DNA from: Sulfurimonadaceae bacterium | Lineage (GTDB): Bacteria > Campylobacterota > Campylobacteria > Campylobacterales > Sulfurimonadaceae | Length of the DNA: 45,937 nt | Assembly: GCA_016744905.1 (NCBI GenBank) | Contig: JADGDM010000017.1 | Span: 1-45,937, forward strand | Reading direction: 5' to 3' | Shown: positions 1-8,867 of the stretch, one piece after another | How positions within the stretch are numbered: position 1 is the first letter of the stretch | Layout: each line of letters begins with the position of its first letter | Notes under the pieces: generated by a model | Told to the model about the DNA's origin: nothing | The model's input: only the letters and a program-made list of their open reading frames with translations | Databases searched by the model: none | Translations under genes and position numbers: made by a program

Positions 1-1120
1 CTGTACCACCAAGACCACCAGCTGCACCGATGATACCTGTCATGATACCGATATCTTTTCCAAAACGTTGAGGAACCAGTTGAAAAACCGCACCATTTGC
101 CATACCTAATGAAGCCATAGTAATAAAAAGAACCACGATAGCGATAGGAAAGGGTAGACTACCCAGTGCTGTTAAAAGTGCCATCGCTACGACTGTACCA
201 TAAAATATATAAAGTGATTTAATACCACCCATATTATCAGCTATTGCTCCACCAACAGGACGAAGAATAGCACCTGCAAAGATAGTTAGAGCACCGAAGT
301 ATCCTGCCATAACTTTTACATTTTCTTCTGCCAACCATGCCATACCAATTTCACCCATTTCTACTGAGTAAGTATTCATAAGATAGACTTTCATATATCC
401 AGCAAATCCTACAAATCCACCAAAACTGATTGCATAGAAAAGGTTAAACCACCATGTATCTTTGTCTTTAAGAAGTTTGCCATAATCTTTTAACTTTTTA
501 GGGTTGGCTTTGTATACAGACTCTGGTGCATCTTTTGCCATAAAAAGGTAAGTAAAAAAGATGATGGTTGATAAAACACCACCGACTAAAAATACTGCTG
601 ACCAACCAAAGTGCTCTGCAATTTTTGGTGCAAAAAGAAAGTCGATAACGACACCGATATTACCCGCACCAGCGATACCTAGAACGACACCTTGTAGTTT
701 AGGTGGATACCATTGACCTGCTTGGGGAAGTGCTACTGCAAAAGATGCACCTGCAAAACCAAGACCCAATGCTACGATTAACAATTGGTTATAAGTAATG
801 GTCTCTGCTTGTAAGTAAGTAAAGAAAAGTGCCGAGATAACAATCGCTTGTGAAATCAATGCTGTTTTCTTAGCTCCAAACTTATCCACACCAAATCCAA
901 GTAACACGCGAAGTAGTGCGCCAGAAAGAATTGGTAGTGAAAGTAGTGTCGCTTTTTGTGACGCACTCATAATAAACCCTGTAACTGCTAATGCCTCCGC
1001 AATCTCAGTTGAAAGGGGCCCCAACATAGTCCATACCATAAATGAAAAGTCAAAGTATAAAAACGCTGCTAATAGCGTTGGCCAGTGACCTTCTCCTTTT
1101 AATGCTTTAAATCCTGCCAT
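1..1120 (-). CDS. narK: NarK-type nitrate/nitrite MFS transporter (C-terminus cut by window edge)
   Basis: This is an open minus-strand frame from ATG at 1120 to the window edge, 373 codons without a stop. The protein is a multi-helix major facilitator: residues near the start (FLYFDFSFMVWTMLGPLS) and the last visible part (MANGAVFQLVPQRFGKDIG, then a Gly-rich helix) match the nitrate-signature regions of the NarK/NasA nitrate-nitrite porter family. Its role would be nitrate uptake or nitrate/nitrite exchange across the inner membrane. A good AGGAG site lies 7 nt before the ATG. It sits beside the nitrate reductase genes at 4939-8807, which supports the substrate. Whether it imports nitrate or exports nitrite cannot be told from sequence. 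The missing end is beyond position 1. Confidence 0.85.
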   Translation of the reverse strand, partial: MAGFKALKGEGHWPTLLAAFLYFDFSFMVWTMLGPLSTEIAEALAVTGFIMSASQKATLLSLPILSGALLRVLLGFGVDKFGAKKTALISQAIVISALFFTYLQAETITYNQLLIVALGLGFAGASFAVALPQAGQWYPPKLQGVVLGIAGAGNIGVVIDFLFAPKIAEHFGWSAVFLVGGVLSTIIFFTYLFMAKDAPESVYKANPKKLKDYGKLLKDKDTWWFNLFYAISFGGFVGFAGYMKVYLMNTYSVEMGEIGMAWLAEENVKVMAGYFGALTIFAGAILRPVGGAIADNMGGIKSLYIFYGTVVAMALLTALGSLPFPIAIVVLFITMASLGMANGAVFQLVPQRFGKDIGIMTGIIGAAGGLGGT

Positions 1121-1155
1121 TGTGTTCTCCTGTGTAATTGTTAATTTGTGAGAGT

Positions 1156-1161
1156 ATTATA
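1156..1161 (-). promoter_or_regulatory. -10 box of the narK-like gene
   Basis: TATAAT on the minus strand, about 36 nt before the ATG at 1120. No convincing -35 is seen, as is usual for sigma-70 promoters in Campylobacterota. Confidence 0.5.
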
Positions 1162-1229
1162 ATGCAAAAAGAGAGAGGAAAGAGGGTATGACTGTATAAA
1201 AAATAATCAATATCAATAAAGTGTTAAAG

Positions 1230-1260
1230 AACAAACTGATTAAATATTAATCAGTTTGTT
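1230..1260 (-). terminator. Hairpin terminator overlapping the stop of the PAS-GGDEF-EAL gene
   Basis: There is a perfect 14-bp inverted repeat (1230-1243 with 1247-1260) with a 3-nt loop. It starts inside the last codons of the minus-strand gene and is followed on that strand by a T-rich stretch. The stem is AT-rich, so termination may be partial. Confidence 0.5.
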
Positions 1261-4200
1261 TAAGTCCATCGATTAATAGAGTCTTGAATGCATCTTCTGT
1301 TACAGGCTTGCTGTAGTAGTATCCTTGAATATTAGGACAGCCATTATTGAGTAAAAATTTTTTTTGTTCTTTTGTTTCAACGCCTTCAGCAATAATACGA
1401 AGATTTAAACTTTGAGCCAATGCAATGATGGCTTTGGCAATAGCCACATCTTCTTCATCATCTGGCAGGTCTTGAATAAAGGATTGATCAATTTTTAGTT
1501 TATTGATAGGCAACTTTTTGAGATAAGATAGCGATGAATAGCCTGTTCCAAAATCATCAATGGCCAACTCTATTCCCAGCGCGCTGACTTGATTTAGAAT
1601 TTCAATCGCTTCTTCAGGGTGAAGCATGATTTGACCCTCAGTGACTTCAAGTGCTATCCATTCGGCTTGACAGTGTGTCTCTTCTAATAGGGTTATTAAA
1701 ACGTCTAAAAAGTCTTTTTCTTGTAATTGTTTTATAGCAAGATTCATAGCCAGTTTACCAGGATTTAGTCCCTCTTTATACCATTGAACGAGCTGCGTCA
1801 TGGCGGTTTTCATGACAAATCTATCAAGTTCAATAATAAGTCCCGTACTCTCAGCGAGTGGGATGAACTTTGCAGGAGAGATGATACCCATACTTGGATG
1901 TTCCCATCTTACAAGAGCTTCCATTCCACAAATGAGCTCACTTTGCGCATCGACTTGTGCTTGATAAAATACAGTAAATTCACTATTTTCTAAGGCCTGT
2001 CTTAAACTGGCTTCCATAACAACACGCTCAAAAGCCAATTCTGTCATCTCAGAACTGTAAAATTGATAATTATTACGTCCTTCTTCTTTTGCCTTATACA
2101 TAGCCGCATCAGCGTATTTTAAAAGGTCTGTACTGACATGACCATCATTAGGATACAAAGAAATACCAATGCTTGAAGAGACATAGAGTAAATTATGATC
2201 AAGATTAATGCTTTGCGCTAAGGTGTCAAGAATCTGTGTTGCTATATTTGTTACTTCTTTTTGTGTTTTGGACTCAAGAATGACTGTGAATTCATCTCCA
2301 CCTAAACGTGAAAGAGTGGCATTTCTTGGAAGTACTTGTCTTAATCTGCTGGTTACAATTTTAAGAACCTCATCTCCTATCTCATGACCCAATGAGTCAT
2401 TAATCTCCTTGAAGTGATCAAGGTCTATAAAAAGCAGCGCCAGTTCTGTAGAGGATTCAATACTTTGAGTCAGCTTTTTACTAAATGAGATACGATTAGG
2501 CAATCCCGTGAGTGAATCATGATGGGCTTGATAATCAAGAATATTTTTCTGCTCACGTAAGGCATTTTGTGTTTTAAGATGAGAAGTGATATCTCTTGCA
2601 GATTCTATAATACCAATACAGTTTCTCTCTTTATCAAAAAGAGGCGTGGCGGAGAGCTCCACATAATGTTTCTCACCATCTATATTTTTGTGATTATGTA
2701 AGACAATGGTATGCTCTTTCGATGCTAAAACATCACGAAGAGGACAAGGATGCTCTATTCCATCACAAGGCGTAGATCTATGATGTGATATCTCATAACA
2801 CTTGGGATGAAGGGGGTCAGCGACTTGCGTGAATTCCATATTTTTATGCAAGGTATCATTCATTAATTCAATAGAGTAATCTTCTTTGATAACCATAATA
2901 GGGTCTTCTACCCCATCAATAATAGATTGAAGATAGGTATGTTGTTCTTTGAGGGCATCTTCAGCGCGTTTACGTTTAGTGATATCTTGAACGTAGCCAA
3001 CCATCCCTATAACTTCTTGATTGTTATCTTTAAGTGAAGAGAGTGAAAGATTGGCATCAATAATTTCTTTTGATTTTTTAATTAACCTAACAACGGTATG
3101 CACTTCACCCGTCTCATTTAAGGTCTCGATGTTGGTAGCTAAACTTTTTAAATCTTCAGGCAGATATATCTTACTGATGTGACTACCCAACATCTCTACC
3201 TCACTGTAGCCTAGAATCTGAGTAGAACCACTGTTCCAGCTGATAATAATACCTTCTAGGTCTGTTGAAATAACACTATCATGAATCTGTTCAATAATCT
3301 GCGTTTGTTGATTGGTTTTTAAAGTTTGAATACGCTCTTGTGTGATGTTGGTGTGGGTACCAACCATGCGTATTGGATTATTATCTTCATCATAAATAAT
3401 TTGTGCTTTTCCTAAAATCCAAATCCAATGACCCTCTTTATGTAGTAAACGATGGGTATGTTCAAAGTTCTTTGATTTTTCTTGCTTCGCTTTTTGCAGG
3501 GCACTGAATATTGAAGCTTTATCATCAGGATGAATACGTTCTTTCCATGTTCGGATTTGATTAGGAAGCTCTTCATCTAAATAGCCCAACATCTCCTTCC
3601 AAGAAGAAGAAAAATAAATATTGTTGTCTGCATAATCCCAATCAACAACTGAGGTATTACTACCATATAAAGCCAGTTGCGTTCTTGAGTTGAGTTTTTG
3701 AAGACGTTCTCTGCCAACTAATAGTTTTATAATAAGATACAGAAGTAAAAGAGAAAAGATAAATCCTATTATTCGGATATTACGCATATTTTTGAAGGTT
3801 GAAAGTATAAAGGGACTTTTTTCATAAGAGACCAGCCATGCGGCATTTTGTGTATAAAGGTTTTGAATAGGTAAAAAAGAGATGACCAGAGCTTCTGTAT
3901 CGCTGAGAATATAATGACTAAATGCTTGATTAGAATGTATATTATCATTCAAACTTTTTTGCAGAGGATCGAAAGAGAAGTTTTTATGCATAACACAGGT
4001 ATTTTTATTCATCGTGACCATATACTCAGTATGTTCTTCACTTTTCGCATACTTGAGTATTAAGTCATCTCTTTTCCATGCTTTTGCTGTAAATACATCT
4101 TTATTGACCAGAAAATGAGAATGAATATGGCTGATATTATTTAAATACCATTGAAAACTATCACTGGAAAAAGAGACTTCCATGGCGCCAATATGTTTGC

Positions 4201-4729
4201 CTGAACTGCTAAAAATAGGAAAAGTATTTCTAAATCCATGGGCGACTCTTCCTTGAACAAAACCACGAATGGGTTTGAGTGTTTCATTGACTATTTTAAA
4301 ATCATCACGTATATCTGTTAAGTCATCACCATAGCGGCTTGGTTTATGCATACGTAGAAAAGATTTGTTATCGGGAAAAACAAATTGAAACTGTAAAACA
4401 CCTTTTTGTTTGGCGCGGTCATATTTTAGTGTGAGTAACTCTATAAGCTCTTGTCGTAGTATCTTCTTCTCTTCAATACTTGAGTGATTGGCCTGTTCTA
4501 TGATGTCAATTAAGCGCTTAGAACTGATGGTTGATTGATAGGTAGTATTGGCCGTGATTTTTTGAGATTCAAGTAAAAGATTATAGTGTGTTTGAAGATT
4601 GTGCATATTTTGTTTAAGTGCTATATGGACTCTCTGTTCAGCATTTTTATTAGTGATGTAATAGATAGCACCATTGATTAAAAAAAATAGTGCGAGTATA
4701 TAGATGACGTATTTATTAATATTTTGCAT
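1247..4729 (-). CDS. Membrane sensor with PAS, GGDEF and EAL domains (c-di-GMP turnover)
   Basis: This 1160-residue protein probably makes or degrades cyclic di-GMP in response to a periplasmic and internal signal. An N-terminal membrane helix (about 7-26) and a second one (about 318-338) bracket a large periplasmic sensor region, likely Cache-like. Three PAS segments follow (roughly 350-475, 480-590 and 595-720; the first two end in PAC-like motifs). The GGDEF domain has an intact GGDEF at 810-814. The inhibitory RxxD site upstream is not intact (RNAT). The EAL domain has E937-A-L and the DDFGTGYSS metal motif at 1058, so the phosphodiesterase looks competent. No clear ribosome site precedes the ATG. 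Its position between the nitrate transporter and nitrate reductase genes suggests, but does not prove, a link to nitrate or redox state. Confidence 0.9.
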   Translation of the reverse strand: MQNINKYVIYILALFFLINGAIYYITNKNAEQRVHIALKQNMHNLQTHYNLLLESQKITANTTYQSTISSKRLIDIIEQANHSSIEEKKILRQELIELLTLKYDRAKQKGVLQFQFVFPDNKSFLRMHKPSRYGDDLTDIRDDFKIVNETLKPIRGFVQGRVAHGFRNTFPIFSSSGKHIGAMEVSFSSDSFQWYLNNISHIHSHFLVNKDVFTAKAWKRDDLILKYAKSEEHTEYMVTMNKNTCVMHKNFSFDPLQKSLNDNIHSNQAFSHYILSDTEALVISFLPIQNLYTQNAAWLVSYEKSPFILSTFKNMRNIRIIGFIFSLLLLYLIIKLLVGRERLQKLNSRTQLALYGSNTSVVDWDYADNNIYFSSSWKEMLGYLDEELPNQIRTWKERIHPDDKASIFSALQKAKQEKSKNFEHTHRLLHKEGHWIWILGKAQIIYDEDNNPIRMVGTHTNITQERIQTLKTNQQTQIIEQIHDSVISTDLEGIIISWNSGSTQILGYSEVEMLGSHISKIYLPEDLKSLATNIETLNETGEVHTVVRLIKKSKEIIDANLSLSSLKDNNQEVIGMVGYVQDITKRKRAEDALKEQHTYLQSIIDGVEDPIMVIKEDYSIELMNDTLHKNMEFTQVADPLHPKCYEISHHRSTPCDGIEHPCPLRDVLASKEHTIVLHNHKNIDGEKHYVELSATPLFDKERNCIGIIESARDITSHLKTQNALREQKNILDYQAHHDSLTGLPNRISFSKKLTQSIESSTELALLFIDLDHFKEINDSLGHEIGDEVLKIVTSRLRQVLPRNATLSRLGGDEFTVILESKTQKEVTNIATQILDTLAQSINLDHNLLYVSSSIGISLYPNDGHVSTDLLKYADAAMYKAKEEGRNNYQFYSSEMTELAFERVVMEASLRQALENSEFTVFYQAQVDAQSELICGMEALVRWEHPSMGIISPAKFIPLAESTGLIIELDRFVMKTAMTQLVQWYKEGLNPGKLAMNLAIKQLQEKDFLDVLITLLEETHCQAEWIALEVTEGQIMLHPEEAIEILNQVSALGIELAIDDFGTGYSSLSYLKKLPINKLKIDQSFIQDLPDDEEDVAIAKAIIALAQSLNLRIIAEGVETKEQKKFLLNNGCPNIQGYYYSKPVTEDAFKTLLIDGLKQTD

Positions 4730-4791
4730 GTTTGATTATATCAAAAGATATTTCAATTATGATATATAAACTATAGTTATTAATCAAACAT
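4728..4791. repeat. 11-bp inverted repeat in the divergent intergenic region
   Basis: ATGTTTGATTA at 4728-4738 is repeated inverted at 4781-4791, with 42 nt between. The left copy contains the start codon of the minus-strand sensor gene; the right copy lies about 110 nt before the -10 of the nitrate reductase operon. A shorter TTTGAT-TAT-ATCAAA dyad (4731-4745) overlaps the left copy. This could be a regulator-binding pair; no known operator is recognised. Confidence 0.4.
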
Positions 4792-4899
4792 AGATATTTT
4801 AAAAGAACTCACTTCATAGGGTGATATTTAGGTGATAAGTTTAGTGATTAAATTAAATTCATGTTTAAATTTTATACAGAAATAAACCACAAAGAAGGT

Positions 4900-4905
4900 T
4901 ATAAT
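4900..4905 (+). promoter_or_regulatory. -10 box of the nitrate reductase operon
   Basis: TATAAT, 33 nt before the GTG start at 4939, in an AT-rich region. No FNR-type TTGAT-N4-ATCAA site is visible upstream. Confidence 0.45.
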
Positions 4906-4938
4906 CTTATCAAGAATTTAGAATAAAAAAGAAGAGAC

Positions 4939-6513
4939 GTGCAAACACCATTAGAAAGTTTTATCGATCATAAGGCCGAAACAGGCATGCAATGTGGTAA
5001 CTATTCCATAGACCTTCCTGAGTTACAAGATAAAGAGCAGTATCGTTTCCACTTTGATGCGACTGCTTGTGTGGGATGTCGTTGTTGTGAAGTAGCGTGT
5101 AATGAGCAAAACAATAATCCAGCTGATATTAAATGGCGCCGTGTAGGTGAGATGGAAGCGGGAGTATTTCCTAATGTGCTACAGATGTTTAATTCTATGT
5201 CTTGTAACCACTGTGTAGACCCTGCTTGTTTGATTGGCTGTCCGACGGAGTCATACATAAAGATAGATGAAACAGGTATTGTCGTGCATGATGATGATAC
5301 CTGTATCGGATGTCAGTACTGTACATGGAACTGTCCTTATGGGGTACCAACCTATCATGAAGAGCGTAATATTGTCACCAAGTGTCATATGTGTCATGAG
5401 CGTCTTGATGTGGGTGAAAGTCCAGCCTGTGTACAAGCATGTCCAGCAGGTGCTATTATGATAGAAGCGGTGAATGTAGATGCGTGGTTAGCCGGTGACA
5501 TTGATGAACAAGGAAATATGCCGCACTTGGTTGATGCACGTGTAACGAATTCCACAACGCGCTACACCATGAGCGATGCTCAACGCGTCGAGATGGAAAA
5601 TATGCAAAAGGCAGATGAGCATATCTTAAAACCTTTTCACGCCGAGATACCATTGGTATTTATGACAACTTTAACGCAGATCTCTTTAGGTGCTTTTATT
5701 GCACTGTTTTTAGGGGACCTATTTTCACTATTTGGTTTGAGTGAACCGAGCGTAATGATGGCCTTTTTAGTGATGATCCCTGCTGCGCTTGGTCTTCCTT
5801 TGAGCGCGCTACACTTAGGTCGTCCGATCTTAGCATTAACAGCTATGAAAAACTGGAAAAATTCGTGGCTCTCTCGTGAAGCGATTGCCTTGGGTGCTTT
5901 TACAGGAATGATGAGTATAAATGTACTGCTTTATTACCTAGAAGTAAGTCAGTTTTTGAGAATTATTTTTGAAGTTCTAACCCTGGGTATGGGTCTCTTT
6001 GGTATCTATGCCCAAGCGATGATTTACCGGATTAAGGCGCGTCCATCATGGAACCGTAGAACGACAAATATGAAGTTTTTCGGCGTGGCGTATGTGGGTC
6101 TTTTAATGATGGCCTTAGCCTCTGCTTCTGCGGGTATTAATGAAGCGGTTTCTCCACTACTTTCAGTGGCATTACTGAGTGCAATGGCGCAAGCATTTTT
6201 CTCATATGAAGACTTTAGAACCTTGGAAAATGCCAAAGAAGATGATTATGAACTGGGTAAAACAAAACGTCTTTATGCACGCTTTAGTAAGGTGCATTAT
6301 CTACGTAAAGGCAGCTTTGTGATCGGTGCGATTGTATTGCCACTGCTGGTTTCTGTCCTCTTTAGTGCAGGACTCATTAGCAGCGCGCTGTTATTTTTAA
6401 GTGCGGCTGTTTTACTCTCTTTTATCTCTGAACTTTCAGATAGATATCTATTTTATGTAACCTCTGTGCCTCTTTCCATGGCCGGTGGATTTTTTGTAGG
6501 AAACCAACGATGA
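4939..6513 (+). CDS. Fused DmsB/DmsC-like iron-sulfur and membrane-anchor subunit of a molybdenum oxidoreductase
   Basis: This 524-residue protein joins two parts that are usually separate. Residues 1-170 are a ferredoxin-like subunit with four cysteine groups (C44/47/50/54, C89/92/97/101, C122/125/128/132, C149/152/164/168), enough for four [4Fe-4S] clusters as in DmsB/NrfC. From about residue 235 to the end is a polytopic membrane region of the DmsC type, with about eight hydrophobic helices. It would pass electrons between the quinone pool and the catalytic subunit encoded next, whose ATG overlaps this stop by 4 nt (ATGA). There is no signal peptide, so the iron-sulfur part is probably cytoplasmic. 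The start is GTG, with an AAGAAGAG-like ribosome site. Pairing with nitrate reduction is inferred from the neighbour. Confidence 0.85.
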   Translation: MQTPLESFIDHKAETGMQCGNYSIDLPELQDKEQYRFHFDATACVGCRCCEVACNEQNNNPADIKWRRVGEMEAGVFPNVLQMFNSMSCNHCVDPACLIGCPTESYIKIDETGIVVHDDDTCIGCQYCTWNCPYGVPTYHEERNIVTKCHMCHERLDVGESPACVQACPAGAIMIEAVNVDAWLAGDIDEQGNMPHLVDARVTNSTTRYTMSDAQRVEMENMQKADEHILKPFHAEIPLVFMTTLTQISLGAFIALFLGDLFSLFGLSEPSVMMAFLVMIPAALGLPLSALHLGRPILALTAMKNWKNSWLSREAIALGAFTGMMSINVLLYYLEVSQFLRIIFEVLTLGMGLFGIYAQAMIYRIKARPSWNRRTTNMKFFGVAYVGLLMMALASASAGINEAVSPLLSVALLSAMAQAFFSYEDFRTLENAKEDDYELGKTKRLYARFSKVHYLRKGSFVIGAIVLPLLVSVLFSAGLISSALLFLSAAVLLSFISELSDRYLFYVTSVPLSMAGGFFVGNQR

Positions 6514-8807
6514 TTAATGCAGTAAAAAACTTTTTAGGCTTTGATATTAAAGCGGACAAATATAAACTCAGTAGTGATGCACAATTTGGAATGATTAGTG
6601 ATGCCAAAAAGCCTGATAAATGGGTCTTCTCTACCTGTGGTTATTGTGGGGTTGGATGTGGACTTTACATCGGTGTTAAAGATGGTAAGGCAGTCTATAC
6701 CAAAGGAAATCCTAAACATGATGTGAACATGGGAACATTGTGTCCAAAAGGATTGAGTGAACATCAACTCATTAACTCTAAAGATCGCATCTTGCATCCT
6801 ATGATCAAACGTGGGAGTGAACATGTAGCTGTTTCATGGGACAGCGCCTATAGAAAGGTGAGTGATACCTTCAAACGCATTGCGGATGAACATGGACCAA
6901 AAGCGGTAGGAGTACTCTCCTCAGGACAGCTTCTAACGGAGGAATTTTACACCCTTGGAAAGTTTGTGCAGTTGGGACTTAAAACCAATAATTATGATGG
7001 AAATACAACGCTATGTATGGCTTCAGCCGTGGTAGGTTACAAACAGTCTTTAGGGAGTGATGGTCCAACAAATTCGTATGAAGATTTTGAACATGCCAAC
7101 ACCATCATCTTAGTCGGTGCCAATATCGCTGATAATCATCCTATTTTAAAATTACATATTGCAAAAAATAAAAAAGTGGATAGAAAAATTATTGTTATTG
7201 ACCCACGTGCTTCTAAAACTTCAGCGATGGCAGACACGTATATCCCCATCAAACCACGTACGGATTTAGCACTTTATAATGGTTTGGCATATATTATTTT
7301 TGAGCAGGGTTGGGAAGATGAAACGTATCTGACTCAAAACGTGAATGGACTCAAAGAATTTAGAAAACATGTTCAAGACTATTCTCCTCAAGAAGTCAGT
7401 AATATTACAGGGATTGATGTAAAGGTTCTATATGAATTGGCGCGTAGGTATGTGACTACAGAAAATGCACTAACAGCGTGGACTATGGGTGTAAATCAAT
7501 CTTTTATGGGAACGGATACCGTCAGTGCCATCATTAACCTTCATCTGATTACGGGGAAAATTGGACGTCAAGGAAGTGGACCTTTTTCGATTACGGGACA
7601 ATGTAATGCCATGGGAACACGCGAGACAGGTTTTACCTCTTCTTTGCCATCATATAGAAATTTTGGAGATAAAAAAGCAGCGCAGGAGTACGCAGACATT
7701 ATCAATGTTCCCGTGGATATTATCCCAACTGAACGTGGATATAAATACGCAGAAATTATTGATGCGATAGATCGTGGTGAGATAAAAGCACTCTGGATTG
7801 TTGCGACAAATCCTCTGGTGAGTTTTGTGGATCAAGCTAAGCTGCGTAAAACACTGGCCAAGTTAGATCTTCTTGTTGTTCAAGATGCTTTTTATAGTGA
7901 TACAGCGCAAATTGCCGATGTCATCTTCGCAGCGGCTACTTGGGGTGAAAAAGAGGGTACGTACACCAATTCAGAACGCCGGGTAAATAGAGCAAATAAA
8001 GCAGTAGAACCGATAGAAGATACCAAAAGTGATTTTGATATTGTTACTGATTTCTCTCGTCATTTTCAAGGCGTTCATCATCAGCTATTTAGTGGATGGA
8101 CGAGTCCAAGTGATGCGTATGAAGAGATTAAACGTAGTTCTAAAGGACAACTTTGTGATCAATCTGGGATGAATTATGAGATGATGGAAGACAATGGCGG
8201 CGTACAGTGGCCATGTAATGATCAGTTCCCCCAAGGGAGCAAACGTCTTTACACACCAGATATCCCATTTAGAACACCTGATCAGCGCGCTAAGTTAATC
8301 ATCGCTGACTGGGTACCAATGGCGGAAGATCTTAGCGCGGAATTTCCAGTGATGCTTAATACTGGAAGAACGGTGGAACAGTGGCATACCCGTACTAAAA
8401 CACGTTCTATTGATATCTTAAATGATTTAGCCCCTGAAGCGTGGGTGGAGATAAATCCTGTAGACGCAGAATTTTTACAAGTGCACAGTGGTGATAGGTT
8501 AACATTGTCTTCTCCTAGAGGAGAGGTACCTGATGTTGTTGTTAGAGTAACGCAAAAAATGGCGCCGGGTCAAGTCTTTGTCCCTTTTCACTTTAATACA
8601 CAACTGGTGAACCAGCTCACGCAAGCCTCTTTTTGTCCAAAATCAGGAGAGCCAAATTATAAACAAACGGCCATTCAACTACACTCTGAAAAAGTGCCCT
8701 CAGGCATCATTATGAAAGAGGATGTGATTAGTGGGGCGATTGTACATAATAAAAGTACCTATGAAGGTGTGAAGATAAAAGAGACCAAAATGAGTACAAA
8801 AGTATAA
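6510..8807 (+). CDS. narB: Nitrate reductase catalytic subunit, NasA/NarB type (molybdopterin)
   Basis: This 765-residue protein of the molybdopterin oxidoreductase family probably reduces nitrate to nitrite. Near the N-terminus, C43, C46, C50 and C78 form the [4Fe-4S] motif. LCMASA around C169 gives the cysteine expected as molybdenum ligand in NasA/NapA enzymes. The motif GPFSITGQCNAMGTRE and the C-terminal PFHFNTQ..NQLT region are typical of assimilatory NasA/NarB. No twin-arginine leader is present, so the enzyme is cytoplasmic, unlike NapA. It is translationally coupled to the DmsBC-like subunit, which replaces the usual NADH- or ferredoxin-linked partner. Substrate assignment rests on family motifs and the nearby narK-like gene; another cytoplasmic Mo enzyme of this branch (for example formate dehydrogenase-like) is less likely because the key residue is cysteine, not selenocysteine, and the context is nitrate. 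Confidence 0.82.
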   Translation: MINAVKNFLGFDIKADKYKLSSDAQFGMISDAKKPDKWVFSTCGYCGVGCGLYIGVKDGKAVYTKGNPKHDVNMGTLCPKGLSEHQLINSKDRILHPMIKRGSEHVAVSWDSAYRKVSDTFKRIADEHGPKAVGVLSSGQLLTEEFYTLGKFVQLGLKTNNYDGNTTLCMASAVVGYKQSLGSDGPTNSYEDFEHANTIILVGANIADNHPILKLHIAKNKKVDRKIIVIDPRASKTSAMADTYIPIKPRTDLALYNGLAYIIFEQGWEDETYLTQNVNGLKEFRKHVQDYSPQEVSNITGIDVKVLYELARRYVTTENALTAWTMGVNQSFMGTDTVSAIINLHLITGKIGRQGSGPFSITGQCNAMGTRETGFTSSLPSYRNFGDKKAAQEYADIINVPVDIIPTERGYKYAEIIDAIDRGEIKALWIVATNPLVSFVDQAKLRKTLAKLDLLVVQDAFYSDTAQIADVIFAAATWGEKEGTYTNSERRVNRANKAVEPIEDTKSDFDIVTDFSRHFQGVHHQLFSGWTSPSDAYEEIKRSSKGQLCDQSGMNYEMMEDNGGVQWPCNDQFPQGSKRLYTPDIPFRTPDQRAKLIIADWVPMAEDLSAEFPVMLNTGRTVEQWHTRTKTRSIDILNDLAPEAWVEINPVDAEFLQVHSGDRLTLSSPRGEVPDVVVRVTQKMAPGQVFVPFHFNTQLVNQLTQASFCPKSGEPNYKQTAIQLHSEKVPSGIIMKEDVISGAIVHNKSTYEGVKIKETKMSTKV

Positions 8808-8839
8808 AAGATACTTATATTGTAGTGATTTGATAATAA

Positions 8840-8845
8840 TATAAT
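8840..8845 (+). promoter_or_regulatory. -10 box before the double-receiver diguanylate cyclase
   Basis: TATAAT, 23 nt before the ATG at 8868. It suggests that this gene has its own promoter in addition to any read-through from narB. Confidence 0.4.
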
Positions 8846-8867
8846 ACCTTTATGTTATTATTGGTGT

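Noticed and set aside
5001-5258. Minus-strand open frame inside the DmsB-like region
   Set aside because: It is a shadow of the cysteine-rich coding frame; it has no ribosome site and no family resemblance.
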